A stretch of DNA of 64,000 nt from the NCBI GenBank assembly GCA_031385445.1, contig JANNBM010000029.1, positions 1-64,000 of the forward strand, written 5' to 3'. Shown in pieces: positions 8,271 through 15,670 of this stretch. Origin of the DNA: CAIYZT01 sp031385445. Its GTDB lineage: Bacteria > Pseudomonadota > Alphaproteobacteria > Rhodobacterales > Rhodobacteraceae. The notes beneath the pieces are model-generated. The model was not told where the DNA came from. It saw only the letters and a program-made list of their open reading frames with translations, and searched no databases. Positions within the stretch are counted from its first letter, which is position 1; the number at the start of each line of letters is the position of its first letter. Made by a program: the position numbers and the translations under genes.

Positions 8271-8687
8271 TTACTTCTTTGTGATGCGGATCGTCTGCAC
8301 CACGGTCTCGGGCGCAGAGCGGCGAAGGTCGATGTTCAAAAGGCCGTGGTCCAGGCTTGCGCCCGAAATCTCAATGCCGTCCGCCAACACAAAACTGCGC
8401 TGAAACGCGCGGGCTGCGATGCCGCGGTGCAGGAAAACCCGCTGGCCCGCGTCGTCCTCGACCTGACGGCCGCGCACCACCAACTGGCGGTCCTCGACCG
8501 TGATGGCAAGGTCCTCGTCGCGAAAGCCCGCGACCGCGAGCGTGATGCGGTAGGTGTTGTCGCTGGTCGCTTCGATATTGAACGGCGGATAGCCTTCGGA
8601 GGCGGTTTTCGCCGTCCGCTCGACCAGCCGTTCCAGCTGCTCGAAGCCCAAAAGATAGGGATGCGCCCCAAGGGTCAGTTTCGTCAT
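8271..8687 (-). CDS. Hsp20/alpha-crystallin small heat-shock protein
   Basis: A 138-residue IbpA-type ATP-independent holdase. The alpha-crystallin domain runs from about residue 35 (PPFNIEATSDNTYRITLAVAG) to 125, with the strand DLAITVEDRQLVVRG and the HRGIAARAFQRSFVLADG block. The C-terminal IRITKK carries an I-x-I-type anchor. Two ATGs compete. The one at 8687 lies seven bases after AAAGGA; the one at 8693 leaves only two, so 8687 is chosen. It is co-transcribed with DUF1150. A possible heat-shock promoter lies upstream. Confidence 0.9.
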   Translation of the reverse strand: MTKLTLGAHPYLLGFEQLERLVERTAKTASEGYPPFNIEATSDNTYRITLAVAGFRDEDLAITVEDRQLVVRGRQVEDDAGQRVFLHRGIAARAFQRSFVLADGIEISGASLDHGLLNIDLRRSAPETVVQTIRITKK

Positions 8688-8750
8688 GGTCATGTCCTTT
8701 GAACAAGCGACAAGAAGTGGGCACCCGCAGGATCGCAGCACACCCATGAT

Positions 8751-8784
8751 GTTGAATATGGTGCCCGGCCCGCGCGCCTGCAAG
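8751..8784 (-). promoter_or_regulatory. Possible RpoH (sigma-32) promoter for hsp20
   Basis: On the minus strand CTTG (8784-8781) is followed after 17 bases by CACCATATT (8763-8755). This loosely resembles the alphaproteobacterial RpoH pattern CTTG-N17-18-CYTATnT. It is about 65 bases upstream of the hsp20 start. The match at -10 is imperfect, so this is a candidate only. Confidence 0.3.
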
Positions 8785-8929
8785 GGTGCCGATCGGGCAA
8801 GATTGCAAATCCAGGGGCGCTTTGGGGCGGCAGGCCCTCGATTGATAAAGAAACTCTGCAGATTCTTCGCAAAACGGGGGCGAATCACTATATCATTGCG
8901 GGAACAGCAAGACGGATGTCCGAACCGCT

Positions 8930-9148
8930 ATGAATGCCTCCAATGAAATGAGCTTTGAGGACATGCTTTGCGTGCGTCTTGAGGTGATGCGCCGTGAGCA
9001 CCGCGATCTGGACGAAGCCGTCCATGTGCTGGAAACGGCTGGCCGCCCCGATCCGATGACCCTGCGCCGGCTGAAAAAGCAAAAGCTGGCGTTGAAGGAT
9101 CATATCGTGAAGCTGGAAGATCAGCTGATCCCCGACATCATCGCCTGA
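8930..9148 (+). CDS. YdcH/DUF465 family small coiled-coil protein
   Basis: A 72-residue, highly charged helical protein. The C-terminal half matches the DUF465 (YdcH) pattern: EHRDLDEAVHVLE, then LRRLKKQKLALKDHIVKLEDQL. The function of this family is not established. The gene stands alone: it is divergent from the hsp20 operon across about 240 bases and is followed after 63 bases by purE. The start at 8930 has only a weak ACGGA upstream; the internal ATG of NEMSF is an alternative. Confidence 0.8.
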   Translation: MNASNEMSFEDMLCVRLEVMRREHRDLDEAVHVLETAGRPDPMTLRRLKKQKLALKDHIVKLEDQLIPDIIA

Positions 9149-9211
9149 CACCCGCCGCCTTGCCATGATCCGCCTGCCGCGCTAAGGGGCATTTGGGCAA
9201 GGGGGGCTGGT

Positions 9212-9697
9212 ATGGCGGTTCAGGTTGGCATCATCATGGGCTCGCAGTCGGACTGGCCGACGATGAAAGAGGCCGCGCTGATTTTGGACGCGCTGGGGGT
9301 GGCTTATGAGACAAAGATCGTCTCGGCCCACCGCACGCCGGACCGGCTTTGGACCTATGGCAAAGAGGCGGCGGGGCGGGGCCTGCAGGTGATCATCGCA
9401 GGCGCGGGCGGCGCGGCGCATCTGCCCGGCATGATGGCAAGCAAGACCCGCATCCCCGTGATCGGCGTTCCGGTGCAAACCCGGGCCTTGTCGGGCGTGG
9501 ACAGCCTTTATTCGATCGTCCAGATGCCAAAGGGCTTTCCTGTTGCAACCATGGCCATCGGTTCTGCCGGGGCCGCCAATGCCGGGCTGCTGGCCGCCGG
9601 CATTCTGGCGCTGCACGACGATGCGCTTGCCGGGCGATTGGACGCCTGGCGCGAGGCGCTTTCGGCGTCGATCCCGGATGAGCCAAAAGATGACTAA
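9212..9697 (+). CDS. purE: N5-carboxyaminoimidazole ribonucleotide mutase
   Basis: A 161-residue class I PurE that converts N5-CAIR to CAIR in purine synthesis. GSQSDWPTM is at residues 10-18, the catalytic SAHRTP block near 43-48, and GAGGAAHLPGMMAS near 68-81. The stop overlaps the purK start: the purK ATG is at 9690 and the purE TAA at 9695-9697. This is the usual purEK operon. Confidence 0.97.
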   Translation: MAVQVGIIMGSQSDWPTMKEAALILDALGVAYETKIVSAHRTPDRLWTYGKEAAGRGLQVIIAGAGGAAHLPGMMASKTRIPVIGVPVQTRALSGVDSLYSIVQMPKGFPVATMAIGSAGAANAGLLAAGILALHDDALAGRLDAWREALSASIPDEPKDD

Positions 9698-10763
9698 GGC
9701 CCTGCCCCCCGGTGCAACCATCGGCATTCTGGGCGGCGGCCAATTGGGCCGCATGCTCGCCGTCGCCGCCAGCCGCCTTGGCTTTGCCGCCCATATCTTT
9801 GAGCCCGGCCCGAACCCGCCCGCAGCGGACGTGGCCCGCACCTGCACCACCGCCCGTTACGAAGATGCGGCGGCGCTCGCGGCCTTTGCGGTTTCGGTCG
9901 ATGTGATCACTTACGAGTTCGAAAACATCCCGACTGCCGCGCTGGACATCCTCGAATCCCACCGCCCAATCCGCCCGAACCGCCGCGCGCTGGCCACTTC
10001 GCAGGACCGGCTTCTGGAAAAGGCTTTCCTCAGCGGCCTTGGCCTGTCGGTGGCCCCCTATGCCGCCGTTCAGACTTTGGATGATCTGACGCGTGCGGTG
10101 GCGCAGATCGGCACCCCGTCGATCCTGAAAACCACGCGGCTGGGCTATGATGGCAAGGGTCAGATCCGCCTGACCTCGCCCGAGGATATCGCCGCCGCCC
10201 ATGCCACCATGCAGGGCGCGTCTTGCGTTCTGGAAGGGTTCATCGATTTCACTCATGAGGTTTCGGTCATCGCCGCGCGCGGGCTTGACGGCTCGGTCGC
10301 CTGCTATGATCCGGGCGAGAATGTGCACCGCGGCGGGATTTTGCACACCACCACCCTGCCCGCCCGCCTGACCCCGGCCCAGCGCAGCGACGCGGTGCTG
10401 CTGGCCGCGCGGATCCTGAATGCGCTGGATTACGTGGGCGTGCTGGGGGTCGAACTTTTCGTCACCGCCAAGGGTCTGATCGTGAACGAAATCGCCCCCC
10501 GGGTGCACAACTCCGGCCATTGGACGCAAAATGGCTGCGCGGTGGATCAGTTCGAACAGCATATCCGCGCGATCACCGGCCTGCCCTTGGGCGATGGCGG
10601 GCGGCACAGCGATGTGGTGATGGAAAACCTGATCGGCGATGATGTGAACAAGGTTCCCGCCATCCTGCGCGAACGGCACGCCGCCCTGCATATCTACGGC
10701 AAAGACGACGCGCGCGCGGGCCGCAAGATGGGGCATGTCAACCGGATCATCCCGAAAGTTTAG
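9690..10763 (+). CDS. purK: 5-(carboxyamino)imidazole ribonucleotide synthase
   Basis: A 357-residue ATP-grasp enzyme making N5-CAIR from AIR, bicarbonate and ATP, the partner of PurE. The N-terminal GILGGGQLGRMLA is at residues 11-23. TTRLGYDGKGQ and the metal-site EIAPRVHNSGHWT stretch follow. ATG at 9690 is chosen; an in-frame ATG at 9678 is possible. The stop overlaps the stop of the convergent gene on the minus strand by four bases. Confidence 0.96.
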   Translation: MTKALPPGATIGILGGGQLGRMLAVAASRLGFAAHIFEPGPNPPAADVARTCTTARYEDAAALAAFAVSVDVITYEFENIPTAALDILESHRPIRPNRRALATSQDRLLEKAFLSGLGLSVAPYAAVQTLDDLTRAVAQIGTPSILKTTRLGYDGKGQIRLTSPEDIAAAHATMQGASCVLEGFIDFTHEVSVIAARGLDGSVACYDPGENVHRGGILHTTTLPARLTPAQRSDAVLLAARILNALDYVGVLGVELFVTAKGLIVNEIAPRVHNSGHWTQNGCAVDQFEQHIRAITGLPLGDGGRHSDVVMENLIGDDVNKVPAILRERHAALHIYGKDDARAGRKMGHVNRIIPKV

Positions 10764-11167
10764 GCTTCCGGCGTGCCGGTGTCCGTCTCGCCCCGCGCGA
10801 TCGCGTCGCGGGCCTCGGCGGCTAAATGGCGATACCGGGCGCGGAACGCGTCCAGACTGTTTTCTTCAAGCTCTTCAAGGTCCAGCACCGCATTATGCGC
10901 GCCTTTGGTGGCCCGGATCAATTCGTCCAATTTCAACTGAATGGCCGCCGTATCGCGGTTTTGGGTGTTCTGGATCAGGAACACCATCAAAAAGGTGATG
11001 ATGGTGGTGCCGGTGTTGATCACCAGTTGCCAGGTGTCCGAAAACCCGAAAATCGGCCCGGTGACGATCCAGGCCCCGATCACCCCAAGCGCCAGCACAA
11101 AGGTGCCCGGTCGCCCGCAGATCCGCGAAACCGCCTTGGCCACGCCGCCATAAATCCCCGAACTCAT
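10760..11167 (-). CDS. Low-affinity iron permease-family membrane protein
   Basis: A 135-residue protein with two membrane segments: FVLALGVIGAWIVTGPIFGF, then INTGTTIITFLMVFLIQNTQ. A cytoplasmic C-terminal tail of charged helix follows (residues 75-135). The TITFLMVFLIQNTQNRD block is characteristic of the bacterial 'low affinity iron permease' family (PF04120). That name derives from yeast Fet4 and does not prove iron transport here. GGGGGA lies ahead of the ATG at 11167. It follows the lipase gene by 16 bases, so they may share a transcript. Confidence 0.82.
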   Translation of the reverse strand: MSSGIYGGVAKAVSRICGRPGTFVLALGVIGAWIVTGPIFGFSDTWQLVINTGTTIITFLMVFLIQNTQNRDTAAIQLKLDELIRATKGAHNAVLDLEELEENSLDAFRARYRHLAAEARDAIARGETDTGTPEA

Positions 11168-11183
11168 CGCCGTTTCCCCCTGT

Positions 11184-11930
11184 CTATTCGCCCGTAACCG
11201 GCTCCACAACCTCGCCCACCGCATCCAGATACCCAAGGTCAGGATCAAAAGCCCCGGTTTGCAAAAACTGGATCGTCTGGGCAATGACAACCGGGTTCAG
11301 CATCATGAACGTATGGCTGACGGGCAGGATCAGCCAACCTGTCATGCCCCCAACCTCGGTCGAGGTGACCGATACCTTGCCGTCATCGGGGCCCGGAATA
11401 ACCGCGGAATAGACCGGGTTCAAACTGCCGGTGCCCGCGATCACGCCCAAATCATAATCCGGGTCCGGCAGGGACAAAGGCACCGACCCCGCGCCTGTTC
11501 CCAGCTCCGCCCCCGCCGGGCCGTTGATCCATTCAAACGCCGCCATCCCCGCAAAGGCATCCACCAATTCAGACCCCTGATTGGGCGGGGCCAGCATCAC
11601 CACGCGGCCCATGATCTTGGGCCTGTTCTGCGACAGCCAGACCCGCGCAAGAATGCCGCCCATCGAATGGGTGACAAAATGCACCGGCTTGTCAGGGTCG
11701 CACTGGGCCACGCGCGCGCCCACACCGCCCGCCAGACCCTCGATCGTCGCCTCGGTCGAGCGATAGCCTTCGTTCACCACGTCATAGCCCTGCGCTTCCA
11801 GTGCCGCCGCCATGGCGATCAACGAATTTTCGGTGCGCGCCAGCCCATGCAGCAACACCGCGCAATCGCCAAAGGCGGCCGTTCCGCAAAGACAGGCCAA
11901 AAGGCCGAGGCTGGGCAAAGCGGCTTTCAT
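11184..11930 (-). CDS. Secreted alpha/beta-hydrolase (lipase-like)
   Basis: A 248-residue protein. Residues 1 to about 20 (MKAALPSLGLLACLCGTAAF) look like a signal peptide, so an envelope or secreted location is likely. The fold features are VLLHGLART (oxyanion side, about 25-33), the nucleophile elbow THSMGG with Ser89, and a late His in VSHTF. It resembles triacylglycerol-lipase/acetyltransferase-type hydrolases of COG1075. The substrate is unknown. The ATG at 11930 is favoured because it starts the signal peptide. It is divergent from the FMN riboswitch and ribN. Confidence 0.8.
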   Translation of the reverse strand: MKAALPSLGLLACLCGTAAFGDCAVLLHGLARTENSLIAMAAALEAQGYDVVNEGYRSTEATIEGLAGGVGARVAQCDPDKPVHFVTHSMGGILARVWLSQNRPKIMGRVVMLAPPNQGSELVDAFAGMAAFEWINGPAGAELGTGAGSVPLSLPDPDYDLGVIAGTGSLNPVYSAVIPGPDDGKVSVTSTEVGGMTGWLILPVSHTFMMLNPVVIAQTIQFLQTGAFDPDLGYLDAVGEVVEPVTGE

Positions 11931-12024
11931 CCCCCTATCTATCGCCCGCGCACATCCGCTGCGCAAGCAGGTGCCCTTGCCGCAGACCCGTGATGGGCGT
12001 ATACGCTGCCCTGCCGGGGCTTTT

Positions 12025-12165
12025 CCCGGTGTTCTCAGGGCGGGGCGCAATTCCCCACCGGCGGTATAGCCCGCGAGCGCCTCGCGTTTCTGACGAAACG
12101 CTTGGGTCAGCAGATCCGGTGTAACTCCGGGGCCGACGGTATAGTCCGGATGAAAGAGAATGGTT
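12025..12165 (+). promoter_or_regulatory. FMN riboswitch (RFN element)
   Basis: The conserved RFN blocks are present in order on the plus strand: TTCTCAGGGCGGGG (12032-12045), TTCCCCACCGGCGGTATAGC (12051-12070), GGTCAGCAGATCCGGTG (12105-12121), CCGGGGCCGACGGTATAGTC (12128-12147) and GGATGAAAGAGAA (12148-12160). It lies 95 bases ahead of the ribN-type transporter, so FMN is expected to lower transporter expression. I saw no clear terminator hairpin between the aptamer and the gene; control may be translational. Confidence 0.96.
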
Positions 12166-12255
12166 TGGCATGCGCCAGACGCACCGGTTTTGCCGGGGCT
12201 TCTGCTTTGTCAGGTCTTCCCCCTGATTCTAGTTCGGTCTTGAAAGGAGACAGAC

Positions 12256-13149
12256 ATGAATCAGACTTCCCCAAACCCGCTGAAAGGCGCTTTGTTCATG
12301 GTTTTGGCGGGCATTGCCTTTGCTGCCGCCAATGCAATCACATGGACAGTGACTTATAAAATGGGCTTCAAGGCCCAATCCGATGTGTTCTGGCAATATG
12401 CCATCGCGCTCGTCTTCGCTTTGCCCTTCATCGTGAAAAACGGGCTGGGCAGCATGCGGACCAAACACCCGGTCCTGCATATCGCGCGCGTCGTGCTGTC
12501 CGTCATCGGGGTGCAGGCGTTTACCCAAGCCTTCGCGTCCGGCATGGCGCCCTGGCATGTCATCGCGCTTGTGATGACCTCGCCGTTCTTTGTGATGATC
12601 GGCGCCTTGCTTTTGCTGGGCGAAAAGGTCGGACCAAACCGCTGGATCGCGGCCATCGTCGGCTTTGCCGGGGCGATGATCCTGCTTCGGCCATGGGAAA
12701 GTGGCTTTTCGGCGCTCACCTTGCTGCCGATCGTTGCCGCCATCACATGGGGCGGCGCGTCACTGATCACCAAACGGCTGACGCGTGATGAAAGCCAGAC
12801 CTCGATCACCATGTGGCTTTTGCTGCTGCTAACCCCGGTCAACTTTTTGTTCTCGGCGCAGGCCGGGTTCGAGGTGCCGACCGGGAACATCCTGTGGCTG
12901 CTGCTTTTGGGTGGCGTGATCATCTATTTCGCGCAGCATCTTCTGACGCTCAGCTATGCCGCCGCAGACGCCGCCTTTGTGCAGCCCTTCGATGATCTGA
13001 AGCTGTTTTCGAACATTCTGGTCAGCTGGCTCGTGCTGAGCTTTGCGCCGGACCTGACCTATTGGCCGGGGATTTTGATGGTGTTCGCGGGCTCGGCCTA
13101 TCTTTTGTGGTCCGAACGGGGCCGCAACATGCAGGCAATGCCGGCTTAA
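12256..13149 (+). CDS. ribN: Riboflavin importer, RibN-type (EamA/DMT superfamily)
   Basis: A 297-residue inner-membrane protein with about ten hydrophobic helices and two EamA repeats (about residues 10-140 and 150-285), typical of the drug/metabolite transporter superfamily. The riboflavin assignment comes from the FMN riboswitch immediately upstream, the arrangement by which RibN was recognised in rhizobia and other proteobacteria. AAAGGAGA lies ahead of the ATG. The sequence alone would only support 'DMT transporter'. Confidence 0.85.
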   Translation: MNQTSPNPLKGALFMVLAGIAFAAANAITWTVTYKMGFKAQSDVFWQYAIALVFALPFIVKNGLGSMRTKHPVLHIARVVLSVIGVQAFTQAFASGMAPWHVIALVMTSPFFVMIGALLLLGEKVGPNRWIAAIVGFAGAMILLRPWESGFSALTLLPIVAAITWGGASLITKRLTRDESQTSITMWLLLLLTPVNFLFSAQAGFEVPTGNILWLLLLGGVIIYFAQHLLTLSYAAADAAFVQPFDDLKLFSNILVSWLVLSFAPDLTYWPGILMVFAGSAYLLWSERGRNMQAMPA

Positions 13150-13163
13150 CTGCTTGACCAAAC

Positions 13164-13187
13164 GGGGCGGGCGTATCAGCCTGCCCC
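13164..13187 (+). other. Hairpin between ribN and the NUDIX gene
   Basis: GGGGCGGGC (13164-13172) pairs with GCCTGCCCC (13179-13187) across a six-base loop, with one G-U pair. There is no T tract, so it is not a canonical terminator. It ends four bases before the NUDIX start and may hinder ribosome loading there. Confidence 0.4.
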
Positions 13188-13191
13188 GATC

Positions 13192-13644
13192 ATGGCCAAA
13201 CGTTCCCCCCGCATCGCTGCCCGCGCGCTGATCCTGATCGAGGATCGGCTTTTGCTGGTCAACGCCTATCCGGGCGGTATTTCCGATCTGTGGTGCGCGC
13301 CGGGGGGCGGGGCGGAATCGGGGGCCTCGTTGCCCTATAATCTGGCGCGCGAAGTGATGGAGGAGACCGGGCTTTCGGTTGCCGTCGGCCAGCCTGCCCT
13401 CGTCAACGAATTTCACGACCCGCGCACCGGGTTTCATCAGGTCGACATCTTCTTTCGCTGCGACGTGACGGCGGGGATCCTGGCCCCCGACTGGCGCGAT
13501 CCGGAAGGGGTGGTAACGGAGCGGCGGCTGTTTTCGCGCGCCGATCTTGACATAGGCCGCATCCGGTTCAAGCCGGACAGTCTGGCCCGCGCGGCCTGGG
13601 GGGCCGGGTGCCATTACGATCCGCTTGAGGTGCTTGTAAAATAA
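13192..13644 (+). CDS. NUDIX hydrolase
   Basis: A 150-residue protein with a Nudix fold. The catalytic helix REVMEETGL is intact at residues 62-70, so Mg-dependent hydrolysis of a nucleoside diphosphate-linked substrate is likely. The first Glu of the GX5EX7REUXEEXGU box is replaced: the stretch reads GGAESGAS, with Ala where Glu is usual. The substrate cannot be inferred. It follows ribN by 42 bases on the same strand. Confidence 0.85.
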   Translation: MAKRSPRIAARALILIEDRLLLVNAYPGGISDLWCAPGGGAESGASLPYNLAREVMEETGLSVAVGQPALVNEFHDPRTGFHQVDIFFRCDVTAGILAPDWRDPEGVVTERRLFSRADLDIGRIRFKPDSLARAAWGAGCHYDPLEVLVK

Positions 13645-13657
13645 CGGCGGGCGGGCC

Positions 13658-14146
13658 TCAAACTCCGTCAAAAGCCGCTGGATAGACCAGCTTTTCGGAC
13701 GGAGCATCGGTTCCGGGCCGAACAATACCCAAATATTCCACCGGATAGGCCGAAGTCAGCCGCGCCGCGCGGGCGCTGGAAAACCCGGCGCGGGCATAAA
13801 ACGACGGCTTGCCCAGCACCACCACCGTCACCCCCTTGATCGCCATCAGACGCACCACCCCCGCCACCAGACGCGCGCCGATGCGCTTGCCCTGCCACGC
13901 CGGAGCCACCGCCACCGGGGCAAGGGCGAGCCAGCCGGAAGGCGCGACCATGCGCGACAGGGCCAGATGCGCGACGATCCCGTCAGGGGCAGCCATGACC
14001 ATCTCAAGCTCCATCTCGCCCGAGGCGCGCAGATCACGCACGAGCGCGGCCTCCTGAGGGCCGGGAAAGGCGTCGCGCAGAAGGGCGTCAATGGCGGCGA
14101 AATCGTCGGTGCGGGCGGGGCGCATGAAATCGGGGGCGGCTGGCAT
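13658..14146 (-). CDS. GNAT family N-acetyltransferase (YhbS-like)
   Basis: A 162-residue acetyl-CoA-dependent acyltransferase. The acetyl-CoA loop is WQGKRIGARLV near residues 84-94, preceded by the core strand LALAPVAVAPA. The C-terminal FYARAGF turn is typical of the family. The overall resemblance is to COG3153 (YhbS). The acceptor substrate is unknown. AAAGGA lies five bases ahead of the ATG at 14146. The end is convergent with the NUDIX gene. Confidence 0.83.
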   Translation of the reverse strand: MPAAPDFMRPARTDDFAAIDALLRDAFPGPQEAALVRDLRASGEMELEMVMAAPDGIVAHLALSRMVAPSGWLALAPVAVAPAWQGKRIGARLVAGVVRLMAIKGVTVVVLGKPSFYARAGFSSARAARLTSAYPVEYLGIVRPGTDAPSEKLVYPAAFDGV

Positions 14147-14231
14147 CGGGTTCCTTTGTTTGACATGATCGCGAGGCGGTTTGCCCTTGGTGCCCGCGGC
14201 CGTTTCAGGGGTAAAACGGCCGCGGAACGGG

Positions 14232-14693
14232 TTACAGCGGTTTGATCATTTGAATGCCGCTGACGCGAAAGCCGCTTTGGTCATAGACATGGCGCGCCGC
14301 AGCATTGTCCGGCGCGACCCGCAGTTTGATCTGGGTAAACCCCTGATCCAGCGCCCACTTATCCAAAGCCGCCATCGCCGCCTTGGCAAGCCCCCGGCCC
14401 TGCATTGCGTGCAGGATGTGAAAATCCTGCACAAAGGCGGTCTGCCCCTGCGACAGGCTTTCGATCCACAGATAACCGATCAACGCACCGTCTGGCCCGA
14501 TGATACACATCAGACGGTGCCCCTCAGAGGGCTGGCCATCCGGACAGGCGTGATCCAGATCGTCCGCCGCCTGCCGCTGCGCCGCCGCTGGCGCAAGGCC
14601 ATGGTTCATGATCAGATCCAGCGCATAATCGGGCACGAAATAGCTGCGATAGGCGCCAAATTCACGCGTTTCGATGGGCCGAAAGCTGATCAT
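14232..14693 (-). CDS. GNAT family N-acetyltransferase
   Basis: A 153-residue GNAT protein. The acetyl-CoA loop MQGRGLAKAAM lies near residues 92-102, and the late motif NAAARHVYDQSGFRVSG is typical of GNAT C-termini. Its start codon overlaps the stop of the upstream EamA gene (ATGA), so the two are translationally coupled. Substrate unknown. Confidence 0.85.
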   Translation of the reverse strand: MISFRPIETREFGAYRSYFVPDYALDLIMNHGLAPAAAQRQAADDLDHACPDGQPSEGHRLMCIIGPDGALIGYLWIESLSQGQTAFVQDFHILHAMQGRGLAKAAMAALDKWALDQGFTQIKLRVAPDNAAARHVYDQSGFRVSGIQMIKPL

Positions 14694-15547
14694 CGTTTCC
14701 CCACTGCCCCGCCGCGCACGGCCATCACGACGCCTGCGATGACCATCGCCGAAGCCACAGCAAACCGCCATCCCGCGCTTTCGCCAATGACAACGCCGCC
14801 GCCCGCCGCGATCAGGGGCACCGTCAGCTGGGCAACCGCAGCGCGTGCCGCGCCGAGGCCCGGCAGGATGTGATACCAAAGCGCATAGCCGAGGCCCGAG
14901 GTCACGGCCCCGGCAATCAGCGCGAGCGCCCGCCCTGAAGTCGCCGTCGGCACCGTTTGTGGCACGAACAAAGTGATCACGGCAACCAACGGCAAGCAAA
15001 GCAGAAAATTGACCGTCGTTGTACCCAGCGCGTCGGTTTGTTTGCGTCCGGCCAAAGAATAGACGCCCCAGCCGACCCCTGCCAAAGCCATCGCAAAGGC
15101 TGCACGCAGGTCAACAGCGCCGCCTGCGCCGGGGGCCAGCAGCACCGCCAGCCCGCCAAAGGCCGCCGCCGCCCCGATCCAGCGGCGTGCCGGGATGCTC
15201 TCACCGCCCAAAACCGCGCCGCAGAACATGGTGATCTGTACGACGCCAAACAGGGTCAAGGCGCCGGTGCCCGTATCCAGATTTTGATAGGCGAGCGAGA
15301 AGCCGACCAGATAGGCCAGCAGCCCAAAAACGGCCGGACTCCGGGCAGAGGTTTGTGGCCATATCGGACCACCACGTTGCCTCCAGCGCAGATAAACCAG
15401 CAGCGACAGCACGGCTGCACCCGCCAGAACCCGCCACAGCGCAAAGCTGAGGGGCGCGATCAACCCCTGCCCCACGGCAAGCCGGTTCAGCACCGAATTG
15501 CCCGCAAAGGACAGCATCACAACGGCGGTCAGCAAGATCAGACGCAT
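14690..15547 (-). CDS. EamA/DMT family transporter
   Basis: A 285-residue membrane protein with about ten hydrophobic segments in two EamA repeats. It starts MRLILLTAVVMLSFAGNSVLNRLA; the ATG at 15547 begins the first helix, and the longer frame adds a hydrophilic leader without family similarity. DMT members export amino acids or metabolites, and the substrate here is unknown. It is coupled to the downstream GNAT gene, which might acetylate the exported compound; that link is speculative. Confidence 0.85.
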   Translation of the reverse strand: MRLILLTAVVMLSFAGNSVLNRLAVGQGLIAPLSFALWRVLAGAAVLSLLVYLRWRQRGGPIWPQTSARSPAVFGLLAYLVGFSLAYQNLDTGTGALTLFGVVQITMFCGAVLGGESIPARRWIGAAAAFGGLAVLLAPGAGGAVDLRAAFAMALAGVGWGVYSLAGRKQTDALGTTTVNFLLCLPLVAVITLFVPQTVPTATSGRALALIAGAVTSGLGYALWYHILPGLGAARAAVAQLTVPLIAAGGGVVIGESAGWRFAVASAMVIAGVVMAVRGGAVGKR

Positions 15548-15619
15548 ACGGTTTCCTTGGCCAAAGGGTGTTTCACAGGGCGCAGTCTTTGGCACAGATT
15601 GCAAGGGCGGCGCAAAGAA

Positions 15620-15646
15620 AAAGGGCGCCCGGATGGGGCGCCCTTT
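15620..15646 (-). terminator. Rho-independent terminator after groEL
   Basis: AAAGGGCGCCC (15620-15630) and GGGCGCCCTTT (15636-15646) form an 11-bp stem with a five-base loop. On the minus strand it is followed by a T-rich run, 25 bases after the groEL stop. A-rich and T-rich flanks on both sides mean it could work in either direction. Confidence 0.85.
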
Positions 15647-15670
15647 TCCAAGAAATGCCGAATGGCAGGA

